A stretch of DNA of 64,000 nucleotides from Gammaproteobacteria bacterium (GTDB taxonomy: Bacteria; Pseudomonadota; Gammaproteobacteria; GCA-002705445; GCA-002716945): positions 1 to 64,000 of the forward strand of contig JABIVC010000010.1 in the NCBI GenBank assembly GCA_018667355.1. Direction: 5' to 3'. The notes below the pieces were generated by a model. That model was not told the DNA's origin and ran no database searches. It saw only the letters and a program-made list of their open reading frames with translations. Positions 53,659-62,715 of this stretch are shown here, in pieces; the stretch's first letter is position 1; each line of letters starts with the position of its first letter. A program made the translations under genes and the position numbers.

Positions 53659-53808
53659 ATGAATAACGATAAAAAAACAGTTAAGCCAGACACTAAAAAA
53701 AATACTACTAAAAAAAATAAGGAAGTTAAGGAAATAGGTGGGCGTGAAGGTCTAGACCCAACAAGATATGGTGACTGGGAAAAAAGTGGTCGCTGCATAG
53801 ATTTTTAA
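53659..53808 (+). CDS. DUF1674 / SdhAF4-like succinate dehydrogenase assembly factor (49 aa)
   Basis: This gene is too short for the ORF track. The protein has a Lys-rich N-terminal half (MNNDKKTVKPDTKKNTTKKN) and ends in GGREGLDPTRYGDWEKSGRC followed by IDF, the DUF1674 signature. Eukaryotic members (SdhAF4/Sdh8) bind flavinylated SdhA and protect it before assembly with SdhB. Its place as first gene of the sdh operon, 1 base before sdhC, supports the same role. GGAGAG stands 5 bases before the ATG. The C-terminal motif is intact, so it is probably functional. Confidence 0.9.
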   Translation: MNNDKKTVKPDTKKNTTKKNKEVKEIGGREGLDPTRYGDWEKSGRCIDF

Positions 53809-53809
53809 C

Positions 53810-54196
53810 ATGGAAAAAATAATGAATAATAAAAGACCAGTATCTCCGCATTTACAAATTTATAAGCCACAACTAACTTCTGTTCTCTCTATAACACATA
53901 GATTTACCGGGGTTATTTTATCTTTATTTTCTATATTAATTCCTTTTTCTTTACTCTTTATTTCATTTGGATCTGATTATTACCAATTATTTTTGTTAAT
54001 AGCAAATCATGTATTTATTAAAATTATTCTAATAGGGACAATTTTTTCCCTCGCTTTTCACTTAAGTAATGGAATCAGACATTTATTCTGGGATATGGGA
54101 CTTGGTTTGAGTATCGAAGACAGTTATATGTCTGGATACCTAGTAATCTTGACCTCTATATTAATAACTTTTTTTGCGATATTTTACATAACCTAA
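53810..54196 (+). CDS. sdhC: Succinate dehydrogenase cytochrome b556 subunit SdhC
   Basis: SdhC is a membrane anchor of complex II that binds heme b and ubiquinone. It starts with RPVSPHLQIYKPQLTSVLSITHRFTG, containing the quinone-site Ser and Arg (SITHR), has three helices, and the heme ligand His in FHLSNGIRHLFWDMG. At 128 aa it is normal. ATG 53822 (MNNKRPVSPH) is an equally plausible start and closer to homologue N-termini. sdhD follows after 10 bases with AGGAG. Confidence 0.94.
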   Translation: MEKIMNNKRPVSPHLQIYKPQLTSVLSITHRFTGVILSLFSILIPFSLLFISFGSDYYQLFLLIANHVFIKIILIGTIFSLAFHLSNGIRHLFWDMGLGLSIEDSYMSGYLVILTSILITFFAIFYIT

Positions 54197-54206
54197 CAGG
54201 AGACTT

Positions 54207-54533
54207 ATGGCTATCTTTCATTGGAAATTACAAAGAATCAGCGCAATACTTCTTGTGCCGGTTGTAGTGTATGTAACGCTTTATTTACTTAACATCGGAG
54301 AACTATCTTATGCTGATGTTGTAGACGATGTTTCATCATTTCAGAGTATATTTTTAATAGGCTTTATGGCGCTTGTCTTATTTACGCATAGTTCTTTGGG
54401 TATAGAAACGATATTGGAAGATTATATACATGACACAAAAACTCAGAGTTTATTAGTGAACCTCTCAAAGTTTTTCCATGCTATATTATTTTTATTGACA
54501 CTTATTTCGCTAATAGTAATTAAAGGGAATTAA
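54207..54533 (+). CDS. sdhD: Succinate dehydrogenase membrane anchor subunit SdhD
   Basis: SdhD is the second membrane anchor of complex II. Three helices are visible in 108 aa. The N-terminal [19 protein letters not shown] and the [16 protein letters not shown] segment, with the quinone-site Asp-Tyr pair, match the family. AGGAG lies 5 bases before the ATG. sdhA starts one base after its stop. Confidence 0.92.
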   Translation: MAIFHWKLQRISAILLVPVVVYVTLYLLNIGELSYADVVDDVSSFQSIFLIGFMALVLFTHSSLGIETILEDYIHDTKTQSLLVNLSKFFHAILFLLTLISLIVIKGN

Positions 54534-54534
54534 T

Positions 54535-56313
54535 ATGGAAAACAGTAAAATTATAAAACATACTCATGACGTTATAGTTATTGGGGCTGGAGGTTCAGGA
54601 TTAAGAGCAACAATGGGAATTTCTCAATCTGAACACAGTGTAGCTTGTATATCAAAAGTTTTTCCAACTAGAAGTCATACTGTAGCTGCCCAAGGTGGAA
54701 TAAGCGGAGCACTCGGCAATATGGGTGAAGATGATTGGAGATGGCATATGTATGATACTGTAAAAGGGTCAGACTGGTTGGGCGATCAAGATTCAATTGA
54801 GTATATGTGCAAGAATGCTGTCGAGTCCATAATAGAATTAGAGCATTTTGGAGTCCCCTTTTCTAGGACCGAAGAAGGTAAAATTTATCAAAGACCATTT
54901 GGCGGTATGACAACAAACTATGGTAAGGGAATTGCACAAAGAACATGTGCTGCTGCTGATAGAACAGGGCATGCTATTCTTCATACCTTATATACTCAGG
55001 CACTCAAGAATAATGTAGACTTCTTTATTGAATACTTCGTAATAGATTTAGTCTTCGAGGAAGGGAAGTGTGTGGGTGTTTTGGCATGGTGTTTAGATGA
55101 CGGTTCCATCCATCTTTTCCAAGCTCATATTGTAATACTTGCCACGGGTGGTCATGGAAGAACATATCAGTCTTCAACATCAGCTCATACATGTACTGGT
55201 GATGGTAACGGCATGATTTTAAGAGCAGGTTTGCCTTTAATGGATATGGAGTTCATTCAATTTCACCCAACAGGAATTTATGGCGCTGGTTGTTTAATAA
55301 CTGAGGGAGCTAGAGGTGAAGGAGGTTACCTAACAAACTCTGAGGGAGAGAGATTCATGCCAAAATATGCTCCTAATGCTAAAGACTTAGCATCTAGAGA
55401 TGTGGTTAGTAGAGCTATACAAATGGAAGTTAATGCTGGAAGAGGTGTCGGAGAGGACAAAGATCATGCTTTGTTGCATTTGGAGCACCTTGACGCAAGT
55501 ATAATTCATGAAAAGTTACCAGGAATCACAGAAACTGCAAAAATATTTGCGGGCGTTGATGCAACAAAGGACCCTATACCTGTAATACCAACAGTGCATT
55601 ACAACATGGGTGGCACACCAACTAACCATTATACCGAGGTAATATCGAGTGGTGATGGGAAAACAGTTGAAGGTTTGATGGCCTTAGGTGAAGGTGCTTG
55701 CGTTTCTGTTCATGGTGCGAATAGATTAGGCTCTAATTCTTTGTTAGACCTAATAGTTTTTGGTAAATCTGCAGCAGAGAGAACTTGTGCTTTATTAGAT
55801 AAAAAAACTAAGAATCATGTTCAAATTAAATCATCTACGATTGATGACATAATGGATAATTTTGAATCAACAAGGAATTCATCAGGTGATATTGGAACGG
55901 CAGAGTTAAGAGATAAAATGCAAAAGACTATGCAAAGATATGCTCCTGTATATAGAGATGATGACACGCTCAAAAAAGGCATTGATATAATGCAAGGATT
56001 GTTTAAAGATTTTAAAAATGTATCTGTTAGCGATAAGTCACTGGTTTGGAATACAGACTTAGTGGAAACACTCGAACTCAACAATCTTCTTTATCAAGCG
56101 CTAGCAACTTTGTACTCTGCACAAAATAGACAAGAGAGCAGAGGAAGTCATGCGAGAGATGATTATCCAGACAGAGATGATAAGGAATGGCTAAAACATA
56201 CAATGGTAACAATTGACAATAAGGGTAATAATAAATTTGATTATAAGCCTGTTAAACTAGACACATTAACCGATGAAGTTGAAACAGTTAAGTTAAAAGC
56301 AAGGACGTATTAA
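54535..56313 (+). CDS. sdhA: Succinate dehydrogenase flavoprotein subunit SdhA
   Basis: SdhA oxidises succinate to fumarate with covalently bound FAD. Motifs: [18 protein letters not shown] (FAD dinucleotide), [16 protein letters not shown] (His for 8-alpha FAD linkage), [56 protein letters not shown] and [19 protein letters not shown]. At 592 aa it is normal (E. coli 588). Two assembly factors that act on SdhA, the DUF1674 protein and SdhE, flank the operon. Confidence 0.98.
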   Translation: MENSKIIKHTHDVIVIGAGGSGLRATMGISQSEHSVACISKVFPTRSHTVAAQGGISGALGNMGEDDWRWHMYDTVKGSDWLGDQDSIEYMCKNAVESIIELEHFGVPFSRTEEGKIYQRPFGGMTTNYGKGIAQRTCAAADRTGHAILHTLYTQALKNNVDFFIEYFVIDLVFEEGKCVGVLAWCLDDGSIHLFQAHIVILATGGHGRTYQSSTSAHTCTGDGNGMILRAGLPLMDMEFIQFHPTGIYGAGCLITEGARGEGGYLTNSEGERFMPKYAPNAKDLASRDVVSRAIQMEVNAGRGVGEDKDHALLHLEHLDASIIHEKLPGITETAKIFAGVDATKDPIPVIPTVHYNMGGTPTNHYTEVISSGDGKTVEGLMALGEGACVSVHGANRLGSNSLLDLIVFGKSAAERTCALLDKKTKNHVQIKSSTIDDIMDNFESTRNSSGDIGTAELRDKMQKTMQRYAPVYRDDDTLKKGIDIMQGLFKDFKNVSVSDKSLVWNTDLVETLELNNLLYQALATLYSAQNRQESRGSHARDDYPDRDDKEWLKHTMVTIDNKGNNKFDYKPVKLDTLTDEVETVKLKARTY

Positions 56314-56315
56314 AA

Positions 56316-57083
56316 ATGGCTAAATTCACATTACCAATTAACTCTAAAGTAACAGAAGGCAAAACCTTTAAGCCCTCTGTGGAACCAAAAAATAAATTAC
56401 GTGTTGATATTTATCGCTATAACCCTGATTTAAATTCTAATCCATATCTAGATACATACATACTTGATAAGGATAAATTTGGCCCAATGGGCTTAGATGT
56501 ATTACTATATATAAAAAATAATATTGACCCAACATTGGCATTTAGAAGGTCATGCAGAGAAGGTATCTGTGGATCATGTTCTATGAACATCAATGGGACA
56601 AATACATTGGCTTGTATTCTTAATATTGCAGATGAAAAGCATTTAAAAATATATCCTTTGCCTCATATGCCGGTCGTGAAAGATTTGGTTCCAGATATGA
56701 AAGATTTTTATAAACAATATGAGTCTATAAAGCCATGGTTAATTAATGATTCCAAGCCAGATAGAGAGCACTTGCAGTCGCAGGATGATAGGTCAAAATT
56801 AGATGGATTAATTGAATGCGTATTATGTGCATGTTGTTCTACAAGCTGTCCAAGTTATTGGTGGAATTCTGACAAGTATTTGGGACCGGCAACTCTACTA
56901 CATGCTTATAGATGGATTATAGATAGCAGAGATAAAGCAAAAAAAGAAAGATTATCAGAATTAGCTGATAAATTTAAACTTTTTAGATGTCATACAATTA
57001 TGAATTGTACAAAGACATGCCCAAAAAACTTGAATCCAGCTAAAGCAATTTCCCATATTAAGCAAATGTTAGCATCTGAATAA
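56316..57083 (+). CDS. sdhB: Succinate dehydrogenase iron-sulfur subunit SdhB
   Basis: SdhB passes electrons from FAD to quinone through three clusters. The [2Fe-2S] site is [21 protein letters not shown], the [4Fe-4S] site [16 protein letters not shown], and the [3Fe-4S] site [17 protein letters not shown]. All cysteines are intact. The N-terminus carries an extra about 20 residues ([20 protein letters not shown]) relative to E. coli (238 aa), giving 255 aa; this longer form is common in alphaproteobacteria and mitochondria. Confidence 0.97.
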   Translation: MAKFTLPINSKVTEGKTFKPSVEPKNKLRVDIYRYNPDLNSNPYLDTYILDKDKFGPMGLDVLLYIKNNIDPTLAFRRSCREGICGSCSMNINGTNTLACILNIADEKHLKIYPLPHMPVVKDLVPDMKDFYKQYESIKPWLINDSKPDREHLQSQDDRSKLDGLIECVLCACCSTSCPSYWWNSDKYLGPATLLHAYRWIIDSRDKAKKERLSELADKFKLFRCHTIMNCTKTCPKNLNPAKAISHIKQMLASE

Positions 57084-57084
57084 T

Positions 57085-57318
57085 ATGCGCCTATCTGAAG
57101 TAATCTGGAAGTGCAGGAAAGGCATAAGAGAAGTTGATATTTTATTATCGCAATACACTGAAAAATTTTATCCTGATCTTTCAGAAGAGGATAAAAAAAT
57201 TTATATTGAATTTATAGATCAAGATACATATGCAATTCTTGATGTTCTCGTTAATGACAAAAAGCCGGAAAATGAAAAATTTGTAAAGATAGTTGAAGCC
57301 TTAAAATCATTTAACTAG
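57085..57318 (+). CDS. sdhE: FAD assembly factor SdhE
   Basis: SdhE (SdhAF2/YgfY) promotes covalent FAD attachment to SdhA. It is a small helical protein, 77 aa, with WKCRKGIREVDILLSQYTEKFYPDLSEEDKKIYIEFIDQDTYAILDVL. The family RGxxE motif reads KGIRE here (Arg replaced by Lys12), a conservative change. It starts one base after sdhB and closes the sdh block before pdxJ. Confidence 0.93.
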   Translation: MRLSEVIWKCRKGIREVDILLSQYTEKFYPDLSEEDKKIYIEFIDQDTYAILDVLVNDKKPENEKFVKIVEALKSFN

Positions 57319-57330
57319 TATTATTATCTT

Positions 57331-58074
57331 ATGAAAAGCAAAAGAATTCGTTTAGGGGTCAATCTCGATCATATTGCATTCATCAAGAAGTCCAGAGATA
57401 CATTATACCCAAGTCTTGCCGACGCTGTTAAAGTAACAGAGGAAGCAGGTGCAGATCTAATAACTATACATTTAAGAGAAGATAGACGTCATATACAAGA
57501 CTTAGATGCTATCGAAGTCCGTGAGTGTGCCAAAACTTTGAATTTTGAGATGGCTCACACTGATGAGATGATTAAATTTGCAACAGAACTTAGACCAGAT
57601 TTTTGTTGCATAGTACCCGAGAAAAGAGAAGAAAAGACAACTGAAGGTGGGCTAAATCTAAAATCACTCAATAGTTCTGAATTGGATTTATTTAAGAATA
57701 ATATTGAGAAACTAAAAGCAGCTGATATCAAAACATCTTTGTTTATTGATCCTGACATAGAGTCGGTTAAATTATCCAAAAAACTGGGAGCTGAGATAAT
57801 TGAATTGCATACAGGAGATTATGCAAATAAGTTCAACTCTATTGATGAGTTTGATGCTCTTGAAAGCTTAATAGCTTCATCTAATTATGCTCATTCGATT
57901 GGTTTATTAGTAAATGCTGGGCATGGGTTGAATTGTGAGAATATAGCTCAAATATGTGAGATACCACATATACATGAGCTAAATATTGGTCATGCAATTA
58001 TCTCTCAAGCTGTTTTCACAGGTTTAAATGATGCAATCGAAAAAATCATAAGTATAATGAACAACTGTGATTAA
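57331..58074 (+). CDS. pdxJ: Pyridoxine 5'-phosphate synthase PdxJ
   Basis: PdxJ joins deoxyxylulose 5-phosphate and 3-amino-1-hydroxyacetone phosphate to pyridoxine 5'-phosphate. It starts RLGVNLDHIAFIKKSRDTLYPSL and has TIHLREDRRHIQDLD, FEMAHTDEMI, CCIVPEKREEKTTEGGL, SLFIDPDIE, ELHTGDYA and LLVNAGHGLN. The TIM-barrel protein is normal in length (247 aa). It overlaps acpS by 8 bp, the conserved pdxJ-acpS pairing. Confidence 0.96.
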   Translation: MKSKRIRLGVNLDHIAFIKKSRDTLYPSLADAVKVTEEAGADLITIHLREDRRHIQDLDAIEVRECAKTLNFEMAHTDEMIKFATELRPDFCCIVPEKREEKTTEGGLNLKSLNSSELDLFKNNIEKLKAADIKTSLFIDPDIESVKLSKKLGAEIIELHTGDYANKFNSIDEFDALESLIASSNYAHSIGLLVNAGHGLNCENIAQICEIPHIHELNIGHAIISQAVFTGLNDAIEKIISIMNNCD

Positions 58075-58444
58075 GGGTATAGGTATAGATTTGATTGATA
58101 ATTCCAGGATTAAAGTCCTGTATGAAAAATATGGGCAAGTTTTTGCAAAAAAAATATTATCTGAAAATGAAATGATAGAATTTAAGAAATCTAAGTCTCC
58201 TGTGAATTACCTAGCCAAACATTTTGCATCTAAAGAAGCTTTGTCTAAAGCATTAGGTACAGGATTGTATAGAAAGGGTATTATTCCATCTAAGCTAGCT
58301 ATAGATCATGATAAAGCAGGAAAGCCTTTTTTTATACTAAATGATAATCTCACTAGAGTATTGAAGGAAATATCAGCAACCAACATATTGTTGTCAATAT
58401 CTGACACAAAAAGTCATTCAACTGCTATGGTTTTGGTCGAATAG
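58067..58444 (+). CDS. acpS: Holo-[acyl-carrier-protein] synthase (GTG start)
   Basis: AcpS attaches phosphopantetheine to acyl carrier protein. Motifs: IKGIGIDLIDNSRI (Mg-binding Asp) and YLAKHFASKEALSKALGTGL, the family signature. It ends ISDTKSHSTAMVLVE. At 125 aa it is normal. The start is GTG at 58067, inside pdxJ, giving an N-terminus that matches homologues; no Shine-Dalgarno is clear. cysM starts one base after its stop. Confidence 0.94.
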   Translation: MIKGIGIDLIDNSRIKVLYEKYGQVFAKKILSENEMIEFKKSKSPVNYLAKHFASKEALSKALGTGLYRKGIIPSKLAIDHDKAGKPFFILNDNLTRVLKEISATNILLSISDTKSHSTAMVLVE

Positions 58445-58445
58445 G

Positions 58446-59318
58446 ATGAAGTTTACCGATATACAAGCAACTATAGGGAACACTCCTTTAATTCAAGTCC
58501 CAGCCAAATCTAATACCAGCATTGTCTTAGCTAAGTGCGAGGGGAATAACCCTGGAGGCTCAATAAAAGATCGCGCCGCTCTTAGAATGATTAATGATGC
58601 TGAAAAAAGCGGAAAGATTAAAAAAGGTGATACTTTAATAGAAGCAACAAGTGGTAATACGGGTATTGCGCTATCGATGGTTGCTGCAATAAAAGGTTAT
58701 AAAATAATCATTATAATGCCAGAAACTGTCTCATCCGAGAGAATCAAGACAATGAAAGTATATGGTGCGGAAGTAATCCTGGTATCTAAGGAAGAGGACA
58801 TGGAGGGAGCACGTGATCTTGCTACTAAAATGGGCCAATCTGGGGAAGGTTTGGTGCTGAACCAGTTTGCTAACTCGTCTAATTATATGGCTCATTTTGA
58901 AAGCACTGGACCAGAGATATGGCGGCAAACAGATGGAAAAATAACCCATTTTGTATCAGCAATGGGGACAACTGGGACTATTACTGGCGTCTCAATGTTT
59001 CTTAAGTCAAAAAATAACGATATTAAGATTATTGGTGTACAGCCAGAAGGTGGTTCTAGAATTCCTGGTATCAGAAGATGGAACAAGGGATATGAGCCAG
59101 AAATTAGAAAAAATGCCATTATTGATAATATTATTGACATAAATCAGATTGATGCAGAGTTAACTTCAACTGAGTTATCAGAAAAAAACGGTATTTTTTG
59201 CGGGCTATCAGCAGCAGCCAATATCTATATATCTAGAAATATAGCACGTGATAATGCTAATGCCATTGTAGTTACAATATTATGTGATAGAGGAGACAGG
59301 TACCTTTCGAAGCTATAG
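58446..59318 (+). CDS. cysM: Cysteine synthase B (CysM type)
   Basis: CysM makes cysteine from O-acetylserine and sulfide or thiosulfate (via S-sulfocysteine). It is a PLP fold-type II enzyme with Lys41 in GGSIKDRAAL, EATSGNTGIALSM, the glycine-rich phosphate loop SAMGTTGTITG, and the C-terminal ILCDRGDRYLS. At 290 aa and with the short CysM-like GNTPLIQVP start it fits CysM better than CysK (about 320 aa), though the two overlap in function. It ends 8 bases from convergent mltD. Confidence 0.92.
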   Translation: MKFTDIQATIGNTPLIQVPAKSNTSIVLAKCEGNNPGGSIKDRAALRMINDAEKSGKIKKGDTLIEATSGNTGIALSMVAAIKGYKIIIIMPETVSSERIKTMKVYGAEVILVSKEEDMEGARDLATKMGQSGEGLVLNQFANSSNYMAHFESTGPEIWRQTDGKITHFVSAMGTTGTITGVSMFLKSKNNDIKIIGVQPEGGSRIPGIRRWNKGYEPEIRKNAIIDNIIDINQIDAELTSTELSEKNGIFCGLSAAANIYISRNIARDNANAIVVTILCDRGDRYLSKL

Positions 59319-59326
59319 AGTGAACG

Positions 59327-60835
59327 TTACTTTGTTATTAAAAGATTTTTTCCTGCGGTCAACGATCTTGACGACTTAATATTATTGGTTGAAAGCAACT
59401 CTTTCTTTGAAATCTTGAAACCCTTGCTGATAATGTTAACTGTGTCACCCAAGTCAACAACATATCTTAGATTGATTTTGTCTGTTCTGGATAATATAGG
59501 GGCCTTCATAATAATCTTGATTTTCTGCGATATCTTAAGTTTTGTTTTAACAGTTGCATCATTCCATGACAATAATGTCTTGAGGTTTGTGTTATAGTAT
59601 CTTGCTATTTTATACCAGTTGTCATATCTTTTTACAATATGATTGTATGTTATTGTTTTATCATTAATTATATACTCTGTACCAGCAATTGTAACCGTAT
59701 TATCATTATCAGCAAGACCTTCTATCGGTAACACGATTTTTTGACCAATCCTTATTAAATCTGATTTTAAATTATTTAATACCTTTATCGACTTGATAGA
59801 TACATTGTATATTCTTGATATCTTCGAGAGACTGTCTCCTCTCACCACTTTATGAATCTTATTTTTATAAATTATTCTCGCTAGCTTATTAAATCTTTTT
59901 GCAAAAAGATCAGCATTTTTTCTGGGTAGTAATAACTTATTCTGCATCTCTGGTAAAAAATACCAGCCACTAAAGCCCGGGTTCAATCTATGAACTTTGT
60001 CTTCTTCTAACCCAGAGAGAATAGATATTGTATAAAAATCAATAGGATATGAGACTTTTATAAATTTAGTTGAACTTTTATTAGAAATCTTCGGTAGATT
60101 AAAACCATATGCTCTTGGATTGGCAATAATATCTCTTATTGCTATCAATTTCGGGACATATATTTCAGTCTCACGTGGCAAGTCGAGATCCCAGAATGTC
60201 TTCTGACCTATGGTATAGTTTGCTTTTCTTAAAGATTTACTTACATTACCAGCCCCAGTGTTATAGGAGGCTATAGCTAGAAGCCAGTCTTGTTTAAAAT
60301 GCCGATGCATATCTTTGAGAAAGTGAGCAGCTGCCTTTGACGAGCTTAATATGTCTCTTCTGCCATCATACATCCAACTTTTTGATAAACCATACTCTTT
60401 TGCCGTGGGAGGTATAAATTGCCATATACCAGCAGCTTTTGATGGAGAGTAGGCAAATGGTTGATAACCGCTCTCCACTAAAGGAAGAAGCGCTAATTCT
60501 AAGGGAAGGTTATTCTTTTCTAATTCAGCAATTACATGATGTATAAATGGTTTTGATCTTTCGATAGATCTGTATACAAAAGCTTTATTATTAACGAACC
60601 ACTTTATTTCTCTCTCGACCCTTGCCGAATAGACGGTGTCTAGGCAAAATCCACTTCTTAATTTATCCCAAACCTGAGGATAATTTCTAAGGCTCAAGCT
60701 CTTTGTATTACAGTCAAAACTCCCAAAGTTTGCGAGAATTTGTGGCCGTTTATAACTAATAGATTGGTTGCAGCTTGTAATAAAAGATGCACATAATATA
60801 ATCGTGATAAGGCTTTTAATATTTTTAAAAAACAT
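59327..60835 (-). CDS. mltD: Membrane-bound lytic murein transglycosylase D (lipoprotein)
   Basis: MltD cleaves peptidoglycan glycan strands with formation of 1,6-anhydromuramic ends. A lipoprotein signal (LITIILCASFITSC, lipid-modified Cys22) fits ATG 60835; the track start at 60862 adds nine residues and is less likely. The SLT domain has the catalytic Glu121 in LLPLVESGYQPFAYSPSKAAGIWQFIP and a typical AIASYNTGAGNV. Three LysM repeats follow (HKVVRGDSLSKISRIYNVS, NHIVKRYDNWYKIARYYNT, RYVVDLGDTVNIISKGFKIS). At 502 aa it is slightly longer than E. coli MltD (452). It is divergent from the yafS-rnhA-dnaQ group. Confidence 0.94.
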   Translation of the reverse strand: MFFKNIKSLITIILCASFITSCNQSISYKRPQILANFGSFDCNTKSLSLRNYPQVWDKLRSGFCLDTVYSARVEREIKWFVNNKAFVYRSIERSKPFIHHVIAELEKNNLPLELALLPLVESGYQPFAYSPSKAAGIWQFIPPTAKEYGLSKSWMYDGRRDILSSSKAAAHFLKDMHRHFKQDWLLAIASYNTGAGNVSKSLRKANYTIGQKTFWDLDLPRETEIYVPKLIAIRDIIANPRAYGFNLPKISNKSSTKFIKVSYPIDFYTISILSGLEEDKVHRLNPGFSGWYFLPEMQNKLLLPRKNADLFAKRFNKLARIIYKNKIHKVVRGDSLSKISRIYNVSIKSIKVLNNLKSDLIRIGQKIVLPIEGLADNDNTVTIAGTEYIINDKTITYNHIVKRYDNWYKIARYYNTNLKTLLSWNDATVKTKLKISQKIKIIMKAPILSRTDKINLRYVVDLGDTVNIISKGFKISKKELLSTNNIKSSRSLTAGKNLLITK

Positions 60836-60889
60836 ATGTATGATAGATAGACTACCAAACATGCATGTTTATTACTATCCGATTTATCT

Positions 60890-61618
60890 ATGAAATTAAA
60901 TACAAATAATTATAAATATAAAGAATTAATTAAATGGTATAGAAAGGCAGCCAACCAACCGTTTAAGAAAGCCTTAAATGATCAGATACCTGAAATTAAA
61001 AAGCATATATCAGGTAATAATGTGCTTTACATAGGATTGTCCGAGTTTACAAAAAAATTTGAACCATCTAAATACCTTAGTTTTATTGCAATAGATGAGA
61101 TAACATCTTCAGACGATGTCGCAGACTCTAAGAGATTGCCTTTCGCAGATAATTCGCATGATGTTATCGTGATAATACATGCCCTAGATTATACGGAAAA
61201 CCCTTATGAACTCGTCCGGGAGATTGATAGAATAGCCACAGATGATGCTAATGTTACAATGATAGGATTTAATAAGATGAGCATATGGGGTTTGATTAAA
61301 CCTCTTATGAATAGGGCAATACCACCATGGTTTTTAAATTTTCATTCGGTATATAGTATTAGAGAGTGGTTTAAAATCTTAGGTTATGACTCCTCGTATA
61401 ACGATACTTGCGCATTAATACCTATTGCTATTAAAAGTATTTCTAAGTATGTGTCTAAACTAGGTATGTTACAGAAAATCTTTGCTTCCAATTATGGCGG
61501 ACTATATTTCCTGGTTTTTGATAAAAAAATGATACCTTTGAACCCTATAAAGTTAAAATTTTCCGAGAAATACATGGTTTCTACATTCCCAAAATCTTCT
61601 CTTAATAGAGTCAAATGA
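60890..61618 (+). CDS. SAM-dependent methyltransferase, YafS-like
   Basis: This is a class I methyltransferase-like protein of unknown substrate. It has a weak motif I (HISGNNVLYIGLSEF), then DVADSKRLPFADNSHDVIVIIHALDYTENPYELVREIDRIATDDANVTMIGFNKMSIWGL, which resembles E. coli YafS. The canonical GxGxG motif I is degenerate (YIGLSE), as in YafS. At 242 aa it matches. The E. coli and Pseudomonas neighbourhood is mltD-gloB-yafS-rnhA-dnaQ; gloB is missing here. It overlaps rnhA by 4 bp. Confidence 0.85.
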   Translation: MKLNTNNYKYKELIKWYRKAANQPFKKALNDQIPEIKKHISGNNVLYIGLSEFTKKFEPSKYLSFIAIDEITSSDDVADSKRLPFADNSHDVIVIIHALDYTENPYELVREIDRIATDDANVTMIGFNKMSIWGLIKPLMNRAIPPWFLNFHSVYSIREWFKILGYDSSYNDTCALIPIAIKSISKYVSKLGMLQKIFASNYGGLYFLVFDKKMIPLNPIKLKFSEKYMVSTFPKSSLNRVK

Positions 61619-62067
61619 ACGTAGTTAAAATATATACAGATGGAGCTTGTAGTGGGAACCCTGGGGCTGGTGGCTGGGGTGTTGTAATTATCAACAAGAC
61701 AGATATAGAAAAATTTTGCGGATATGAGAAAGATACAACAAATAATAGAATGGAGTTGATGGCAGCAATTCAGGGTATTGCCAAACAAGAAATAGGGTCA
61801 ATAATTACTTTGTATACTGATTCAAAATATGTGAAAGATGGTATTACTTCATGGGTTATGAATTGGAAAAAAAATAACTGGATAACTAGTGCAAAAAAAC
61901 CAGTTAAAAATAAAGACTTATGGCAGAAATTAGATTTGCTATGTGAAAATCATCAGATAACCTGGAAATGGGTAAAAGCACATCAAGAAGACATATCAGA
62001 TGAGACCAAGTATAACAATATGGCTGATGAACTGGCTAGAGGTGGTATTTTAAAATGGAAAGATTAA
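61615..62067 (+). CDS. rnhA: Ribonuclease HI
   Basis: RNase HI degrades the RNA strand of RNA-DNA hybrids. The four catalytic acids are present: Asp9 (YTDGACSGNPGAGG), Glu47 (NNRMELMA), Asp69 (LYTDSKYV) and Asp138 (NMADELAR), with His123 in VKAHQED. At 150 aa it is normal. It overlaps dnaQ by 13 bp. In E. coli rnhA and dnaQ diverge; here they are co-directional. Confidence 0.97.
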   Translation: MNVVKIYTDGACSGNPGAGGWGVVIINKTDIEKFCGYEKDTTNNRMELMAAIQGIAKQEIGSIITLYTDSKYVKDGITSWVMNWKKNNWITSAKKPVKNKDLWQKLDLLCENHQITWKWVKAHQEDISDETKYNNMADELARGGILKWKD

Positions 62068-62714
62068 TTGTTCTAGACACAGAAACAACCGGTCTTGATG
62101 TAGATGACGGGCATAAGGTTATTGAAATTGGATGCGTAGAAATAATTGATAGGAATATCACATCTAATTTTTTTCATGAATATATCAACCCAAAAAGGTC
62201 AGTGGATGAAAAAGCTTTTGAAGTTCATGGGATATCAAACGAGCATCTTGCGGATAAACCAATATTTTCTGAAATTGCTGACAAACTTATGGATTATGTA
62301 TCTGACTCTGCTCTGATAATCCATAACGCGCCCTTTGATATTGGTTTTTTAAGAGGGGAGCTTAGTTTTTCTGGAAAAAATCCTGATGATATTAGCATGG
62401 AAAGAGAAATACTTGACACTTTGAAAATTGCTAGGAAAACATTTCCTGGTAAAAGAAATTCCCTCGATGCTTTATGCTCAAGGTATGCTGTTGATAATAC
62501 AGATAGGAATTTACATGGTGCTCTTCTTGACGCCAGGCTATTAGCAAATGTTTATCTTAGAATGACTCAGGGGCAAACTAGCATTGAAGGCTTGTCACAG
62601 TCAGTCAATAAGTCCGACCAGGATCTAACGGACAATGTTCATAGTAGAAAGAGAAGGGTAATTTACGCTACAAGTGAAGAAACAGATAGCCATCTAAACT
62701 ATTTTAAAAAATAA
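62055..62714 (+). CDS. dnaQ: DNA polymerase III epsilon subunit (3'-5' exonuclease)
   Basis: DnaQ is the proofreading exonuclease. Exo I motif LIVLDTETTGLD with Asp8 and Glu10, Exo II IIHNAPFDIGFLRGEL, and Exo III HGALLDARLLANVYLRMT are all intact. The C-terminal tail that binds DnaE is short and polar (SQSVNKSDQDLTDNV...), so at 219 aa it is about 25 residues shorter than E. coli (243). It ends one base from convergent smpB. Confidence 0.95.
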   Translation: MERLIVLDTETTGLDVDDGHKVIEIGCVEIIDRNITSNFFHEYINPKRSVDEKAFEVHGISNEHLADKPIFSEIADKLMDYVSDSALIIHNAPFDIGFLRGELSFSGKNPDDISMEREILDTLKIARKTFPGKRNSLDALCSRYAVDNTDRNLHGALLDARLLANVYLRMTQGQTSIEGLSQSVNKSDQDLTDNVHSRKRRVIYATSEETDSHLNYFKK

Positions 62715-62715
62715 T

